Positions 1 to 11,653 of a stretch of 64,000 bases of DNA are shown piece after piece. Within the stretch, counting starts at the first letter, position 1, and the number at the start of each line of letters is the position of its first letter. The stretch comes from Limnomonas spitsbergensis (Eukaryota; Chlorophyta; Chlorophyceae; Chlamydomonadales), in the NCBI GenBank assembly GCA_037349105.1, contig JAYJMM010000113.1:2852001-2916000 (forward strand), in the 5' to 3' direction. The position numbers were made by a program, and so were the translations under genes. The notes below the pieces were generated by a model. It made no database searches. It worked only from the letters and a program-made list of their open reading frames with translations, and was not told the origin of the DNA.

Positions 1-785
1 GGACTAGTCCCCGACACCCCTCCGGCTAAAAATGTAGGAGTGGAACTTGGAAGCCGATGTCCCAGGAAGGGGCCTGTCACTGGGGGGGTCGGACTAGTCC
101 CCGACACCCCTCCGGCTTATAATGTAGGAGTGGAACTTGGAAGCCGATGTCCCAGGAAGGGGCCTGTCACTAAGGGGGTCGGACTAGTCCCCGACACCCC
201 TCCGGCTTATAATGAAGGAGTGGAACTTGGAAGCCGATGTCCCAGGAAGGAGCCTGTCACTAGGGGGGTCAGACTAGTCCCCGACACCCCTCCGGCTTAT
301 AATACAGGAGTGGAACTTGGAAGCCGATGTCCCAGGAAGGGGCCTGTCACTAGGGGGGTCGGACTAGTCCCCGACACCCCTCAGGCTTATAATGTAGGAG
401 TGGAACTTGGAAGCCGATGTCCCAGGAAGGAGCCTGTCACTAGGGGGGTCGGACTAGTCCCCGACACCCCTCAGGCTTATAATGTAGGAGTGGAACTTGG
501 AAGCCGGTGTCCCAGGAAGGGGCCTGTCACTAGGGGGGTCGGACTAGTCCCCGACACCCCTCCGGCTTATAATGTAGGAGTGGAACTTGGAAGCCGATGT
601 TCCAGGAAGGAGCCTGTCACTAGGGGGGTCGGACTAGTCCCCGACACCCCTCCGGCTTATAATGTAGGAGTGGAACTTGGAAGCCGGTGTCCCAGGAAGG
701 GTCCTGTCACTAGGGGGGTCGGACTAGTCCCCGACACCCCTCCGGCTTATAATGTAGGAGTGGAACTTGGAAGCCGATGTCCCAG
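1..785. repeat. 90 bp tandem array, about 8.7 copies
   Basis: Units begin with the 10 bp palindrome GGACTAGTCC at 1, 91, 181, (271 as AGACTAGTCC), 361, 451, 541, 631 and 721. The period is exactly 90 bp, so all copies stay in one reading frame. Copies differ by a few substitutions. From copy 2 to copy 7 the bases after CCCAGGAAGG alternate GG/AG, and AAGCCGGTGT occurs only in copies 6 and 8, which suggests partial growth by 180 bp dimers. The left end is cut by the window edge. It may lie in an upstream intron of the PHT4-type gene. Confidence 0.95.
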
Positions 786-786
786 G

Positions 787-1505
787 TGGCTGCTGGTGTC
801 AAGGGTTTGTTTAGGGTTTAGGGTTTGTTTCGGAGTGCTTCAGCTGCACTTCAGCTACACCTTGATCGGCTGCTTTGGTGGACGGCAGTGGTAAGGGTCA
901 CACTTCTACGGGTCACAGCCCTGAGTGGATTGCCCTCAAAGGAGCGCTTTGCCCCAGATGGCTGCAGGTGTCAAGAGTCGATTACAGGGTGCTTCAGCTG
1001 CAATTCAGCGACACGTTGATCGGGTGATTGGGTGGATGGCAGTGGTAGGGGTCACACTTCTACGGGCCGCAGCCAAGAGTGGATTGCCCTCCGAGGGGCC
1101 CTTTGCCCCGGATGGCTGCAGATGTCAAGAGTCGATTATAGGGTGCTTCACCTGCAACTCAGCGACACGTTGATCGGGTGATTGGGTGGACGGCAGTGGT
1201 AGGGGTCACACTTCTACGGGTCGCAGCCAAGAGTGGATTGCCCTCCGAGGGGCCCTTTGCCCCGGATGGCTGCAGATGTCAAGAGTCGATTATAGGGTGC
1301 TTCAGCTGCAATTCAGCGACACGTTGATCGGGTGATTGGGTGGACGGCAGTGGTAGGGGTCACACTTCTACGGGTCGCAGCCAAGAGTGGATTGCCCTCC
1401 GAGGGGCCCTTTGCCCCGGATGGCTGCAGATGTCAAGAGTCGATTATAGGGTGCTTCAGCTGCAACTCAGCGACACGTTGATCGGGTGATTGGGTGGATT
1501 TCGAT
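787..1505. repeat. 154 bp tandem array, about 4.6 copies
   Basis: The motif GGGTGCTTCAGCTGCA recurs at about 833 (degenerate), 987, 1141, 1295 and 1449, a spacing of 154 bp. Later copies are nearly identical and the first is diverged and contains TTTAGGG repeats (813-828). The unit carries GCTTCAGCTGCAATTCAGC, which resembles the end of dispersed family R1, so the array probably grew from an R1-type insertion. Confidence 0.92.
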
Positions 1506-1723
1506 GGTGGGGTTACAGCCCCGATGCTGATTCTCCCCACTTGGGTGTGCGGCCTAGGGGGCGTGATTGATGTCCTGTTTGTCTTTTAGAGGGTCTGCAG
1601 AATCTTAAAATCAGCTCAATTACGGCACGAGCTGAGGGGGCTGGGTTCAGCAAGGCCAACCGTAGGCTGGTCTGAGATTGAATGAGGTTACTAAATTTGA
1701 ATTCGAATTGCTTGTTTGTGCAG

Positions 1724-4700
1724 TGGCATCCTCTCGGTGCTGCCTTGGATCACAATGGCGATCACCGCCAACGTGGGCGGATGGATAGCGGACACCATGG
1801 TGGAGAGGGGTACAAGTGTGACCACCGTACGAAAGGTGTGAGAAGGGTGTGGGGATGGATATGTGTGGGGATGAAAAGGTGTGAGTCGGGCATGTAGTGT
1901 GACCTAGTACATGTTGTGAAGCAGGGACTAAAGCAGTGCAGGTGCTTGAATCTTACCTTGACTGCCTCCTTTCGGTTATGGATTGGTTGTTGTTTTGCAT
2001 TGCTGCCCTCTGAACAACGAATCGGCCAAAATTCTTTACCGGTATGTCGTCTGAAAAGTGGCGCCTAGAACGAACGTCCTTCTGTTTTAAAGAATGTACA
2101 CCTCGCCCTTTTTATATCACCAGAATGACTGGATGAGGTGAATCATGTTCATAGTTTACAACGTTTCAACCTTCAACGTTTTGATGGTGAAGGGGGCATT
2201 GATGGGTGTCTGCTGGGCCAACAAAGCACACCCATAAGAGAAAAGCACCGTGAGGAAGTTGCTTCTTTCTTATTGCCTCGTGGTAACGGCCCGGATGTGG
2301 CTACGGCCCCAAGCTGCGCTGTTTCCTCAACCTCCACGCCCTAATAGGGCGTAGCTTTTTTATTTTTATTCTTGGGTGTGTGCAGGGGGTTCTTGGTATT
2401 GAGCCTCTGTTGGACCTTTGTGGGTGGGAGGAGTGTGGACTGTGGAGGGAGCAAGGGAGGACATGAATGACATCAAGAATTGTGATGTTAAGATGTGGAT
2501 TGTGATATTAGGATCCAAAACCTGTTTGAATCTGGATTATGATATCGGAATCCGAAAAGTGATGTTTGGATCTGGATTGTGATCTTACATCCAAAAAATG
2601 ATGTTTGGATCTGGATTGTGAAGTTTGGATCCAGATTGTGATGCTTGGATCTACAGTGTGATGTATGGACCGAATTGCCACACCCTGATCAGGACCATGG
2701 ATTCAAGCAGTGCAGGTGATGCAGAATATTGGTCTCAAAGGTCCGGAATTTGAATTTCAAAACGGTTTTTGTGAAGTTGGGATCCGGATAATGATGGGTC
2801 TGGATTCCCTGATCTTTTATGTTCACAAAATATTTGTCCTGGTTCTTCCGAATGTCCACTTTCGAGGACGGATTGTGAAGTGATCCGGATTATGTTTGGA
2901 TTCAGATTTGATGGCAAGATCCAGATTGTGATTTTGGATCCAGATTGCTACATTCAGACACAGATAGATAAATCTGGATTTGTATTGTACCTACTTAACC
3001 CATACCCACTTAATCACCCATTTCATCCAAACCCAGAAAAATACACGACAGTAGATGCTCTGACAAACGGCTTCATTGGCCTGGGGATCAGTAAAGCTCA
3101 GGCAGTGGCACTCAGGTTCAGTTTTTGTGACATTGCGACCCTGGTCCCAAAAATATTTTAAACACACGCACACACATAAATTGTGCAGGTGATGCAGACG
3201 ATCGGCTTCCTAGGGCCGGCATTTTTTCTCAGCCAGCTCAGCGGGGTCACCACGGCCACCCAGGCAGTGCTCTGCATGATGGGCGCTCAGGTGGGATACA
3301 AATGACCGGTTGTGTAGGTGGGATTCGAGGGACCGGTTTCGTAGATGGGATTCGAATGACTGTTGGTGACTAGGTGGGATTGAGATGAGTGGAGGTGGGA
3401 CCGGGATTGGTGGGAGGCAAATGACCGGTAATGAAGTGGAATGGTGGAATAGGTGTTCACTGCTGCATGGCTTGGTAAGTGTGATGAAGTGGGTATTTTG
3501 GTTAGGGTTTATGCTCTCAGGCATGACGGGTGCTTTTAGGTGGGTATGTGTTTCAGGGGTCAGGGAACGAAGGTATGACGCGAGCCCAGATGGGTAATGG
3601 AGCACAGGCGGCATGTCCCTCGCCGCAGTGTCGCCTTAACCATTAATCCTTGACCGATTACACAATGGTGCAACCCCATCAGGGCATAGAACTTGAACCC
3701 CTACCCTGAGGAGGTATGGCCCAAGCAAAAGCCTTTCCCAAGAAGAGGGGGGGCTCTTGGGCCTGCATGGTCGGCCCATCAGGGCATAGCACTTGAACCC
3801 CAACCTTGAGGAGGTATTGCGCGCAATGGTGCTGTAATGTCTCCCCTGCAGGGCCTCGATACCTCAACCCTTATCCCTTATCCCTGTAACCTGGTATTGC
3901 CCCTCACGCAGGGTCTCTACCCTTCACCTTAGCCCTGAACCCTGGCAGGTCTTCCTTATGTAGCCTACACCCTACGCTCTTAGCCCTAAACCCTGGTGCT
4001 TCCCCGCGTGCAGGGCCTAAACCCTTCGCCCTAAACCTTGATACACCCCCCTGCAGGGTCTGAACCCTTCACCCTTTGCCCTTAACCCTGATATGCCCCC
4101 CATGCAGGGTCTAAACCCTTCACCCTTAGCCTTAACCCTGATACGCCCCCCCTGTAGGGCCTAAACCCTTCACCCTTATCCCTAAACCCTGATACACCCC
4201 CCCTGTAGGGCCTAAACCCTTCACCCAGAGCCCTAAACCCTGATGCGCCCTCCCCCCGCCCTCCATGCAGGGTCTGGATGCCTTCTCCCAGTCCGGCCTT
4301 TATTCCAACCACCAAGACATTGGCCCTAGGTACTCCGGAGTCCTTCTAGGCATGTCAAACACCGCAGGAGTGCTGGCAGGCGTACTGGGCTCGCTGGCAA
4401 CCGGATATATCCTACAGCATGGCAGCTGGTCGCAGGTATGGAGGGCACCATGTACTACTGAGGTGTACTGCTCCCGGAAGGGGGGGGGGCTGCCGGGGTC
4501 ACATCCTGCAGCATGGCAGCGGGTATGGAGGCCGGTCATGATGTTTGTGTGTGGTGCCTCGTGCTGGACTGCTTGGTGTGGCTCATGTGGGTCAAGTGTT
4601 GTCATCTATAGTGTGGTTCAAACCTGGTTGAATGCTGTCCGTTGCATTGCCGATTAGGTCTGCAACAAAAAATCTGATCAGGGGTGCTCGTCATGCCGTT

Positions 4701-4804
4701 TTTTTTACCCTTTGCCGCAGGTGTGGGATGTGGCCATCGGCCTGTACCTGTTTGGGACCGTCGTTTGGAATCTGTTCGCGACCGGCGAGAAGATCTTTGA
4801 CTGA
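1724..4804 (+). CDS. PHT4/SLC17-type anion (phosphate) transporter, last four exons
   Basis: Exons are 1724-1835, 3189-3290, 4271-4435 and 4721-4804 (stop TGA 4802-4804). The first begins with one base that completes an upstream codon, and the remaining junctions are phase 0. The 153 visible residues match the C-terminal half of plant and algal PHT4 transporters of the major facilitator superfamily. Motifs in order are ILSVLPWITMAI, GGWIADTM, VMQTIGFLGPAFFL, GLYSNHQDIGPRYSGV, NTAGVLAGVLG, GYILQHGSW and WNLFATGEKIFD. Members usually sit in the plastid envelope, thylakoid or Golgi membrane and carry phosphate or other anions, often driven by Na+ or H+. The 5' exons are not in the window, or lie before the 90 bp array. 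Introns contain copies of the gene's own splice junctions, described separately. Family assignment is strong; substrate is inference. Confidence 0.88.
1836..3188 (+). repeat. PHT4-type intron with degenerate GGATC/GATTGTGATG repeats
   Basis: Within the intron, roughly 2480-2700 and 2750-2965 consist of degenerate copies of GGATCTGGATTGTGATGTTT at about 27-30 bp. At about 2712 the sequence TGCAGGTGATGCAGAATATT matches the acceptor and start of the next exon (3181-3200), so it may be a decayed copy of that exon. A copy of dispersed family R3 lies at 2260-2365. Confidence 0.7.
2260..2365 (+). repeat. R3 dispersed repeat, copy 1 (hairpin plus T-run)
   Basis: It shares long stretches such as CGGATGTGGCTACGGCC and AAGCTGCGCTGTTTCC with 46415-46495. 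It ends in the hairpin ACGCCCT-AAT-AGGGCGT followed by AGC and a run of T. A weaker copy lies at 54075-54175. A hairpin followed by a T-run is the shape of a Pol III or small-RNA 3' end, but no internal A/B box was recognised. Confidence 0.6.
3291..3420 (+). repeat. Tandem copies of the 5' splice site (PHT4-type intron)
   Basis: The intron starts CAG|GTGGGATACAAATGACCGG. The next copies read TAGGTGGGATTCGAGGGACC, TAGATGGGATTCGAATGAC and TAGGTGGGATTGAGATG, 28-30 bp apart. A further GTGGGAGGCAAATGACCGG follows. The array is in register with the donor, so the functional 5' splice site is its first unit. Confidence 0.75.
3655..4270 (+). repeat. Tandem copies of the 3' splice site and exon start (PHT4-type intron)
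   Basis: The true acceptor is CATGCAG|GGTCTGGATGCCTTC at 4264-4285. Upstream, decayed copies such as CATGCAGGGTCTAAACCCTTC (4101 on), CTGCAGGGTCTGAACCCTTC (4050 on) and CTGTAGGGCCTAAACCCTTC (4152 and 4203 on) recur every 50-60 bp. They are joined by CCTTAGCCCTAAACCCTGAT, which contains the telomere-like CCCTAAA. At 3675-3830 a separate 100 bp duplication of CATCAGGGCATAGMACTTG occurs. Confidence 0.75.
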
Positions 4805-4823
4805 TATCTTTGACAGGCAGCTG

Positions 4824-4942
4824 GAACCTGTTCGCAACTGACGAAAAGATCTCTTGGACCTTGATGTCAATGGACTAGGAGGATCCAGCTAGATCCAGCA
4901 GGATCTAACAGGATCCAGCAGGGTCTAGCAGGATCCAGCAGA
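4824..4942 (+). repeat. Duplicated last-exon end, then a 10 bp GGATCCAGCA array
   Basis: 4824-4862 reads TGGAACCTGTTCGCAACTGA and onward, a diverged tandem copy of the final coding bases TGGAATCTGTTCGCGACCGG at 4764-4800, just beyond the stop codon. It is followed at about 4880-4942 by repeats of GGATCCAGCA. Confidence 0.8.
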
Positions 4943-6860
4943 AGATATTTGTCTTGAGCTCTACCTCTGATTGGGAATGGACCGAGATGATCTTTCTCTG
5001 AGCATTGACCAGGAGGGTGGTTGGGGATGCGGCAAGATGCATGCCAGAAATACGGCTGGTATATTTTCCATGGCATGCAGCCTGAACGACGTAGTATGGG
5101 TCTATGGGATATATGATCTGCGGTACAGCCCGTGGTACTACGGGTTGTGGAACGCGGAACAGCATCAAGTACAGGTGTGGGCGCTTGTGTGTACTTTAGC
5201 CTGGAATACGGCTGAGGACCCTGGTGTGTACCGTGTGCTGAGTGTGCAGGATAGTAGGTGATTATTTAGAGACAGGTGGTTTCAATAGACATAGTTTTTT
5301 GGACGAGGGGTGGCCGGCATGCAGCTGCCGCTGCTTGATTTGATTGGGTCTAACAAACGAGGCCACCCAGAGATTGGCTTCCCTTTGCTGACAAGGTGTG
5401 AGAGCAGGCTGAGGCAAGCCAGACTACTGCATCGGGCTCTAGCCTGGTGGCGTTTAATTTGCTCGGTGGGTCTGCAGGATCCAGCAGGAATTGACCAGGA
5501 GAGGGGCTGACCTTCTTCGGATGATTGTTGGGGTGGTGGGTAGTGGCTGCTTTTGGGTAGGGGCTGGCGGCTTGGTTAGGCGCCTGAAGGGCTAGACCTC
5601 AGAAAGTATTTCGGCCCACGGCGATTTGGTTAAACCGATTATAACCGATCCTCCAAATTGTATGCGCCGGTGCTGGTACCGGTACAGCTAAGGATCACAT
5701 TTCATGAATGGTGCAGGGTTCTTGAACACTTGGCTGTGGCTACTACCTGGTGGCTACCTTCTTGGCCAGGGCAAATTATATGCGCCTTGTCGAACTGATC
5801 TCAGTTCACCCCTCTGAACACTGGGCACTGAGCACACAATTTTGTAAATACGAATTCAAATGTACGAAGAGCTGTAGCGGTGCTGGTGTGGGGGCTGCAT
5901 GTGGTGCATTTTGAAAATAGTGCCAAACAATGATCGGGACAATGACCAAGACACCCACAAAAACACGGAATTGGACATCTGCACTCTTCAAATTGCTAGA
6001 GGCCTAATTGCTTATCGGACAGTTGTCCACAAAGAGCTTACAATCGAAACCTCGACATATCAAACCAACGTTTCACAATCCCGAGATAAAATACCCACCC
6101 TAGGACAGGACCACAATTTTGGTCAACAACATCTTAATCGAGCAGCCCCTCAGAATTGAGACTGGGCATCAACACGGCAACACGCGAATCGCCACCAAGA
6201 GGTAGTCAGATAAGACTTGTGTTAGTGTGCGGGATCATCAAACACGTAAGAACCATCCGCGCACGAATTCTACCACGCAACAGAGAATCCCTGTTTCCTA
6301 TCTTAATGCCTATGCTAACAAACATAAAAATAAAACAACTCAAAAGCAGTTCATGCAATGGATCAGGAGCTTCCTAGGGTGAGCCACTTTTTCCGTAAAG
6401 AGGTTTGGGGTTCACCGAGGTTTGCCTTGAAAGCCGAAACATCAATACAAGCAGTACCTTTACTGTACCAATATTACAATATTATTACAAGTTTAAAGCT
6501 CCCAAGAGGGCAAGTCAGTGTTTCTATATTCGTGACTCAGCCACAAGTCAGCTACACTCCAGCCGGAGGCCCCATTCGTGGCCAGCCTGGACGCGTTAGT
6601 CACCAGCCTAGCTGGCCGGTCCAGGTTGGGTCCTAATTGGTCCTAATTGGCGGCCGCTGGGCGGCCCGCCCAAGCTGAACTTGTTGCCAAAATAAGAAAC
6701 ACTGGGAAACCTTCTGGAGGCACTAAGCGGGGTGGGTGGTGGGACTGGTGGCTGGGCTCTTACTCCTTGTCCAGCGCGTCCCTGAACGAATCCCCCCCGC
6801 TGCTACAGCATTCGTCCGTATCCCCAGCCGTTCGGGCACCGCCCACCGCTGCCACGTCAT
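4943..6860. other. Stretch without a recognisable gene
   Basis: Short ORFs only, none with recognisable motifs or matching splice signals. A partial R1 copy lies at about 6543-6690, with GTCAGCTACACTCCAG and CCGGTCCAGGTTGGGTCC. Confidence 0.6.
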
Positions 6861-6863
6861 GCC

Positions 6864-7412
6864 TCACTGCCGCCATTCCCGACGCCACCGTCCCGTCAGA
6901 AGGCAGCCCCTGCCTCCTCCAGCGCCGCAGCCGCCGTCATCGCTGACGGAGCACCTGGCCCTCGGGGCCGGCGCCGCCTCCGCACCCCGCTGCTGCCGCC
7001 GCCATGCCGCCGGAACTGCCTGCACCGCAACGCCAGCGGTGCAGCAGAGCGTCGTCATCTGCAGATCCGGGCCTTCGCTGATCGAGCGCGTCAGCACGCA
7101 GTACCACACCGGCCCGTCGATCAGGATGGGCACGGAGAGGCTCAGGTGGTACGCCTCGGCGGCCATGTAGATGCCCTTGGCCAGCATCATGGTCCATACG
7201 CGTAAAGACACCTTGCTGGTAACAATCGCCATGACGGCAGACGGCGCCAGGCCCAGCAGCGACAGCGCCAGGAGAACCAAGCGGTACAAATGCAGTGCAA
7301 CGCCCATGTCAGCACCGAGCAGCCGGCGGGTGAGCCCGCTGGTCGCCGCCGCCGCCTGCAGCCGCCGCGCACGGAGGCCGTTGCGGCGGCGCGACACGTG
7401 CACCAGAAGCAC
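6864..7412 (-). CDS. Doubtful membrane-protein ORF
   Basis: A GC-rich open frame of 182 codons encodes a stretch with two or three hydrophobic segments. One contains LYRLVLLALSLLGLAPS, followed by AVMAIVTSKVSLRVW. I recognise no family. Immediately upstream on the same strand (7439-7737) a second frame encodes a Gln-rich region with QQQQGRQQQAP. The two are in different frames and I could not find an intron joining them, so this may be one gene with a frameshift or missed splice, or not a gene. The base composition is clearly more GC-rich than the flanks, which favours coding. No orthologue is claimed. Confidence 0.35.
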   Translation of the reverse strand: MLLVHVSRRRNGLRARRLQAAAATSGLTRRLLGADMGVALHLYRLVLLALSLLGLAPSAVMAIVTSKVSLRVWTMMLAKGIYMAAEAYHLSLSVPILIDGPVWYCVLTRSISEGPDLQMTTLCCTAGVAVQAVPAAWRRQQRGAEAAPAPRARCSVSDDGGCGAGGGRGCLLTGRWRREWRQ

Positions 7413-9309
7413 TACATAGTAAGGGAGGGACCATAACAGCTAGTGCAGCATGCGGCAGCTTCAGCGCGCTGTTGAACTGCTCGTTGGGGCTATCGAGAAG
7501 GGTCAAGGGCGCCTGCTGCTGTCGCCCCTGCTGTTGCTGTTTTAGTGCCTGCTGCTTCTGATGTTGCTCCTGCTGTTGCATCTGGAAGACTGGAAGGAGA
7601 GATGATGGCTTAAGCAAGTAGATAGGTCCGCCGGGAGACGTGATTTTGAGGGCAGGGATTTGTGCTTGGGGGGGAGAGAGTGATGTATAAACAGGTGGTA
7701 ATGACGAACAGGGTCCAATTTGCATCGTCTCCGCCATGCCACTCTGAGGCGAGTGCGTGCTGAGACACTGTGTTGTGCTCTGATTTCGGTTTTGTGCTCT
7801 GATATCGGTTGTGTGCTCTGATATCGGTTTTGTGCTCGGAATGACGGTATCCGTTTCCGATACGGAGCGGAAATGAGAAGCCCTCTAAGGCTTTAGCGCT
7901 ACGGTCGACGAGCGGTTGGGAGGAGAGTTAGATCGAAAAAACAATCGGGACGATTGGGCCAACATGAGGGGGCTTACATTTGTGCTTAAGCCCCCCCCTT
8001 ACCAGTCGCCGTCGCAGTGTCGTTGGCGGTTGGGTCAATTAGGTTTCAAACCTAGGAGCCGAACTGCTAAACTGGCGTACGGCATTTCAAATATCGTATT
8101 CCACAAGCCACGCTCAGGCGTTTCCTTTCTTTATTTCTTGGCAATGACGGGCAGCCAAATCAATGAATTCAATGCCATGACGACAGGACACACCTGCAGC
8201 TTGATTTCGTATCGCCTCGAAGCAGCATGTCTGACTTCCCCGGTGTCTGTCCGTGGTGCCTGACCTTCTATAATGGACTCTCAATTGTTTTCGCGTCACA
8301 CGTGATGTACCGGTATGGCGTTATATCACCCCACAGCTGACCAACATCACTTGCGTCTTCATGCGTGCTGTTGGCGTGCATTGGATGGGTCGCGGACCCA
8401 ACTGACTCAGCTGAAGGTGACACTTTGAATGTGCCATCCAGGGTGCCATATTTGCCCTATCATCACACTGAAAAGTGGTGAAAGATTGCATTTAACTAGG
8501 ACCATCAACTGGGATGCCATGTCCATGATTAAGGGGTCCAATTTCCGGCCCCCCACATGCCCCCCCTCTTCCCTCAATGAACAACACTATAGCATGTCCA
8601 ACCTTCACACAGCCCCCCTCCATGCATCAGATCTCCCACACGCCCCCTCCATCTGTGCCATGTACGCCCGCCCGTGGAATCAACACCCTGGCTCTCTGTC
8701 ATGTCTGTATGCCTTAATTTGACGACTCCTCTCAATCAGACGTCAACAACACCCTCGCTTGCTTCAAAGCAACGTCTTTCACCCCCCCCCATGCAGGGGG
8801 AATCCCCAACGTCAGGGGGTCTCACTCACTCACTCCATGCCATGCATGCGAGCGTCTCCATGAGCGCAGTCTTCTCATCATGCATGCATCCATGATCAGC
8901 ACACTCCCTCCATGCATGCCCTGCATGCATGCACGCATTCACGGATTGATGCATACAAATAAGCTCAGGTACACTCCTGACTCCTCTCCCACCTCCCATG
9001 CATGAAGTATGCCCCTTTGAGCTCAGACCCTTATCCTTCTCCCATGAATCTATGCCCCCATGCCACAATGACCTCACCCGCTCACTCCATGCCAGACAAG
9101 TAAGCATGTCCATGCCTGAGAATAGTCCCTCGCCCTCCCCCCCCCCGCCAAATCATAGGGGATGCACCAGTAGCAGATCGAGTTTCCGGTTGAAAACTGC
9201 AGGCACAGAACCTCGCACAACCATGAAAACCCATGCAAGCACGAAAACTGCTCCCCCCTACACGTCAACCTCAACATGCAAACCTCAGCATGTGAACATC
9301 AGCATGCAG

Positions 9310-9555
9310 TCCTCGACCTAGTTTAGGGTTTAGGGTTTAGTTGCAACCCTAGACACGCAACCCTCAACCTGCAATTCTCAGCCTAGTTTAGGGTTTTGGG
9401 TTTACCTGCAACCATGTGCATGAAACCCTCAACCTTGCCTGCAATCTTCAGCTTAGTTACGGATTTGGGGTATACATGCAACCCTGCTCATGAAACCCTC
9501 AACCTTGCCTTTAAACCTCAGCCTCGTTTAGGGTTTGGAGTTAACATGCAACTCT
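9310..9555. repeat. About 70 bp repeat with TTTAGGG core, about 4 copies
   Basis: Copies of CCTAGTTTAGGGTTT recur at about 9316, 9383, 9453 and 9523, separated by CATGCAACCCT...GAAACCCTCAACCTTGCC. Each unit carries one or two TTTAGGG heptamers, the usual plant/algal telomere repeat, here interstitial. Confidence 0.75.
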
Positions 9556-9579
9556 CTGCACATGTGGTACAACGCCGGT

Positions 9580-9830
9580 GGCATCCATACCCAAACGTTG
9601 AGGGATCAAACCCGCCGAACGATCCTCTCTCTCCCCTGGTCTAGAATGCTGGGTTCTATGTTCTTGTCCCCTCACATAGGAGGATGGCGTGGCTGCACCA
9701 TGGTCCTAGCTGTGCATGGTAGCTGGAACTGAGCATAGTCATTCCTTACCTGCCCCACGCGGCCGAGCGTACAGTAGGGCCCAGCGGGTATGCACTGTTC
9801 TAAACATGCAATCCTGATCACACAACCCTC
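9580..9830 (+). repeat. R2 dispersed repeat, copy 1 (SINE-like)
   Basis: It shares CCTCACATAGGAGGATGGCG, CTGTGCATGGTAGCTGGAA and the following CCCACGC-GCCGAG segment with 24530-24700. The inverse orientation is found at 13870-14180. The inverted copy contains GGTTCGACCCC, which fits a tRNA B box, so a tRNA-derived SINE is possible. No ORF is present. Confidence 0.6.
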
Positions 9831-11653
9831 AATACCTCGACATGAAAACCTCAAACATGCAACCCCACCCTGAAAACCTCAACATCGGTTTAGGGTTTAG
9901 GTACCCTAACCCTGCCCCCAAATATAAACCCTTAACCCCTTCAGGCCCTCTACCGCTGCGTTGCAAAAAGATGCACACAGCATCTCAAGATGCAGAGAAC
10001 AAGATGCAACAAACCCGATTCGAGCCCAGCCCGCCGCCGCGAAAGTCGATTGGGGGTAACTCTAGCTGTCGTGTTGACACATGCCCAAGCAACATCCTTG
10101 GTTGACTATGCAAGAGGCCGCCAGTCAGCAGCCAGGAGGTAGGTGGGAAAAACCCATCGGCGTTTCGGCAAAGACACGTACAACTGTGGCCGAACTGCAA
10201 AAACTGGTGACGTTGGGCATTTATCGGGGAGTTGGTCATCTTCAAAGGCATGGTTGACTCAAGCAGTTGATGCCCCATGTCATCGACAAGAAAAATCTTG
10301 CTCATTTCGTTTCTGCGGTCAAGAATTTTCCGCCTCCCTGAGAGTTACTGTTCGTTATATTTGTGCCAAGTGCAAGCAACCTCAGGACTGATGGGGGCAT
10401 GTCCAGACCGGTATACTGTCTTTGGCCCATGCCCCGCCCATGCAGCGAGGCATCACTGGGCTGTTGATGATTGGGACCCAAAGATTGATGGGCCTTTGGC
10501 CGGAGCGCCAAGCAGGCCTGGCTACGGTCCTGTTCGTGTAGGACGACCACAGGTTTTAGGTGTAATGAGTGATGACACGGTGCCGAGCGGCCGGCCGTGG
10601 CTGGGGTGTTTGTGGCTGGGGCTCTGCCACAAGAGCCACCCTGTTTCAGTCCTTCAGATTGTTCGTCTGCCTGTCTGTCTGTCTGTCTGTCTGCCAGTCA
10701 GTCATCAGTAGTGTTGACTGGGCCAGGCACCTGACCACCAGCCATGGGAACTTTGTATTCTACAAAACTTCAACAAGGCACCCGAATTTTTGACAAGTAT
10801 TTCGCATTGGTCAAACAAAAGAAGCTTAGATACAAAATATTGAGTTGCAGAGGTGTAGCTGAAGGCTAGACAGGCAGACATCTTTTGGGAAATAGGCGCG
10901 GGAAGTTTATGCACTCACCCAAGCAAAGCTGCAGCCGTAGGTCAGGATGTGGCTGAAGCGAAGCCGCATCGCATAGAATGAGCAGCTAGCAGCCACCGGT
11001 TGAATTATTGGATTTGGAGACGTGGGTCTCGCGTGTGCCGCGCGCAGGCATGATGACATACTGTTAGCATATGCGTGGCCGGGCACTCGCCACTACTACA
11101 ATGATAGTGGTCTGTTGAAGCTGCTAGTCACGGGGAGTTAGTTACTGCCCTGAAGTCATATTGCAACCCCATTTGTATCAGTCATGTTTGTCTGGGCTTA
11201 CGGTATTCTGCATTGGAGCGATCCATCCGCATCGTGAAATCCGTGAAGGCAAATGTGCGGCGCAGCGGTATCAGCGTACAAGGGAGCGTATGTCATTACC
11301 TTCTACGCACCTGCCTTCGGGTCTCACGTTTTCTCGGTAAGAGCGATCGACCGCATCTTTTTCGCTTGCACCAGGATAAAGCTGGAAACAAAGCTTGACT
11401 CTGCACTTCGTTTCGCGCGACAGTGCAAAATGAGAGGTAATACCGATAATTATATGCACTGAACTAAATTATCACTGAGAACTCCTGTGCTGCTGCGATC
11501 CACGACCCATGATCCCACTCACGACCGTGCCTATTGATCTGTCCGATGTTGTGCACTTGTGCCCGACGAACAGCAGGAGAGGAGTTCATTAGCATCGTTT
11601 CTAGCGACTAACCTGTTTTCCATTTGCACTGTTGACTGTTGTCATCAGGATCG

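Larger units (their letters stand above)
7740..11640. other. Repeat-rich stretch without a recognisable gene
   Basis: Contains three 22 bp copies of TGCTCTGATATCGGTTTTG (7777-7840), a CATGCA/CCCTC-rich zone (8600-9110), a 70 bp array with TTTAGGG (9310-9550), an R2 copy (9580-9830) and a TGTC microsatellite (10668-10694). No exon with recognisable motifs was found. Confidence 0.6.

Noticed and set aside
40..894. 284-codon frame with 30-residue repeats
   Set aside because: Explained by the 90 bp period of the array; no start context, signal or splice evidence. Kept only as a finding to test.
3600..3720. tRNA-like boxes AATGGTTAAGGCGAC and GGTTCAAGTTC on the minus strand
   Set aside because: The boxes are in the wrong order for a tRNA gene.
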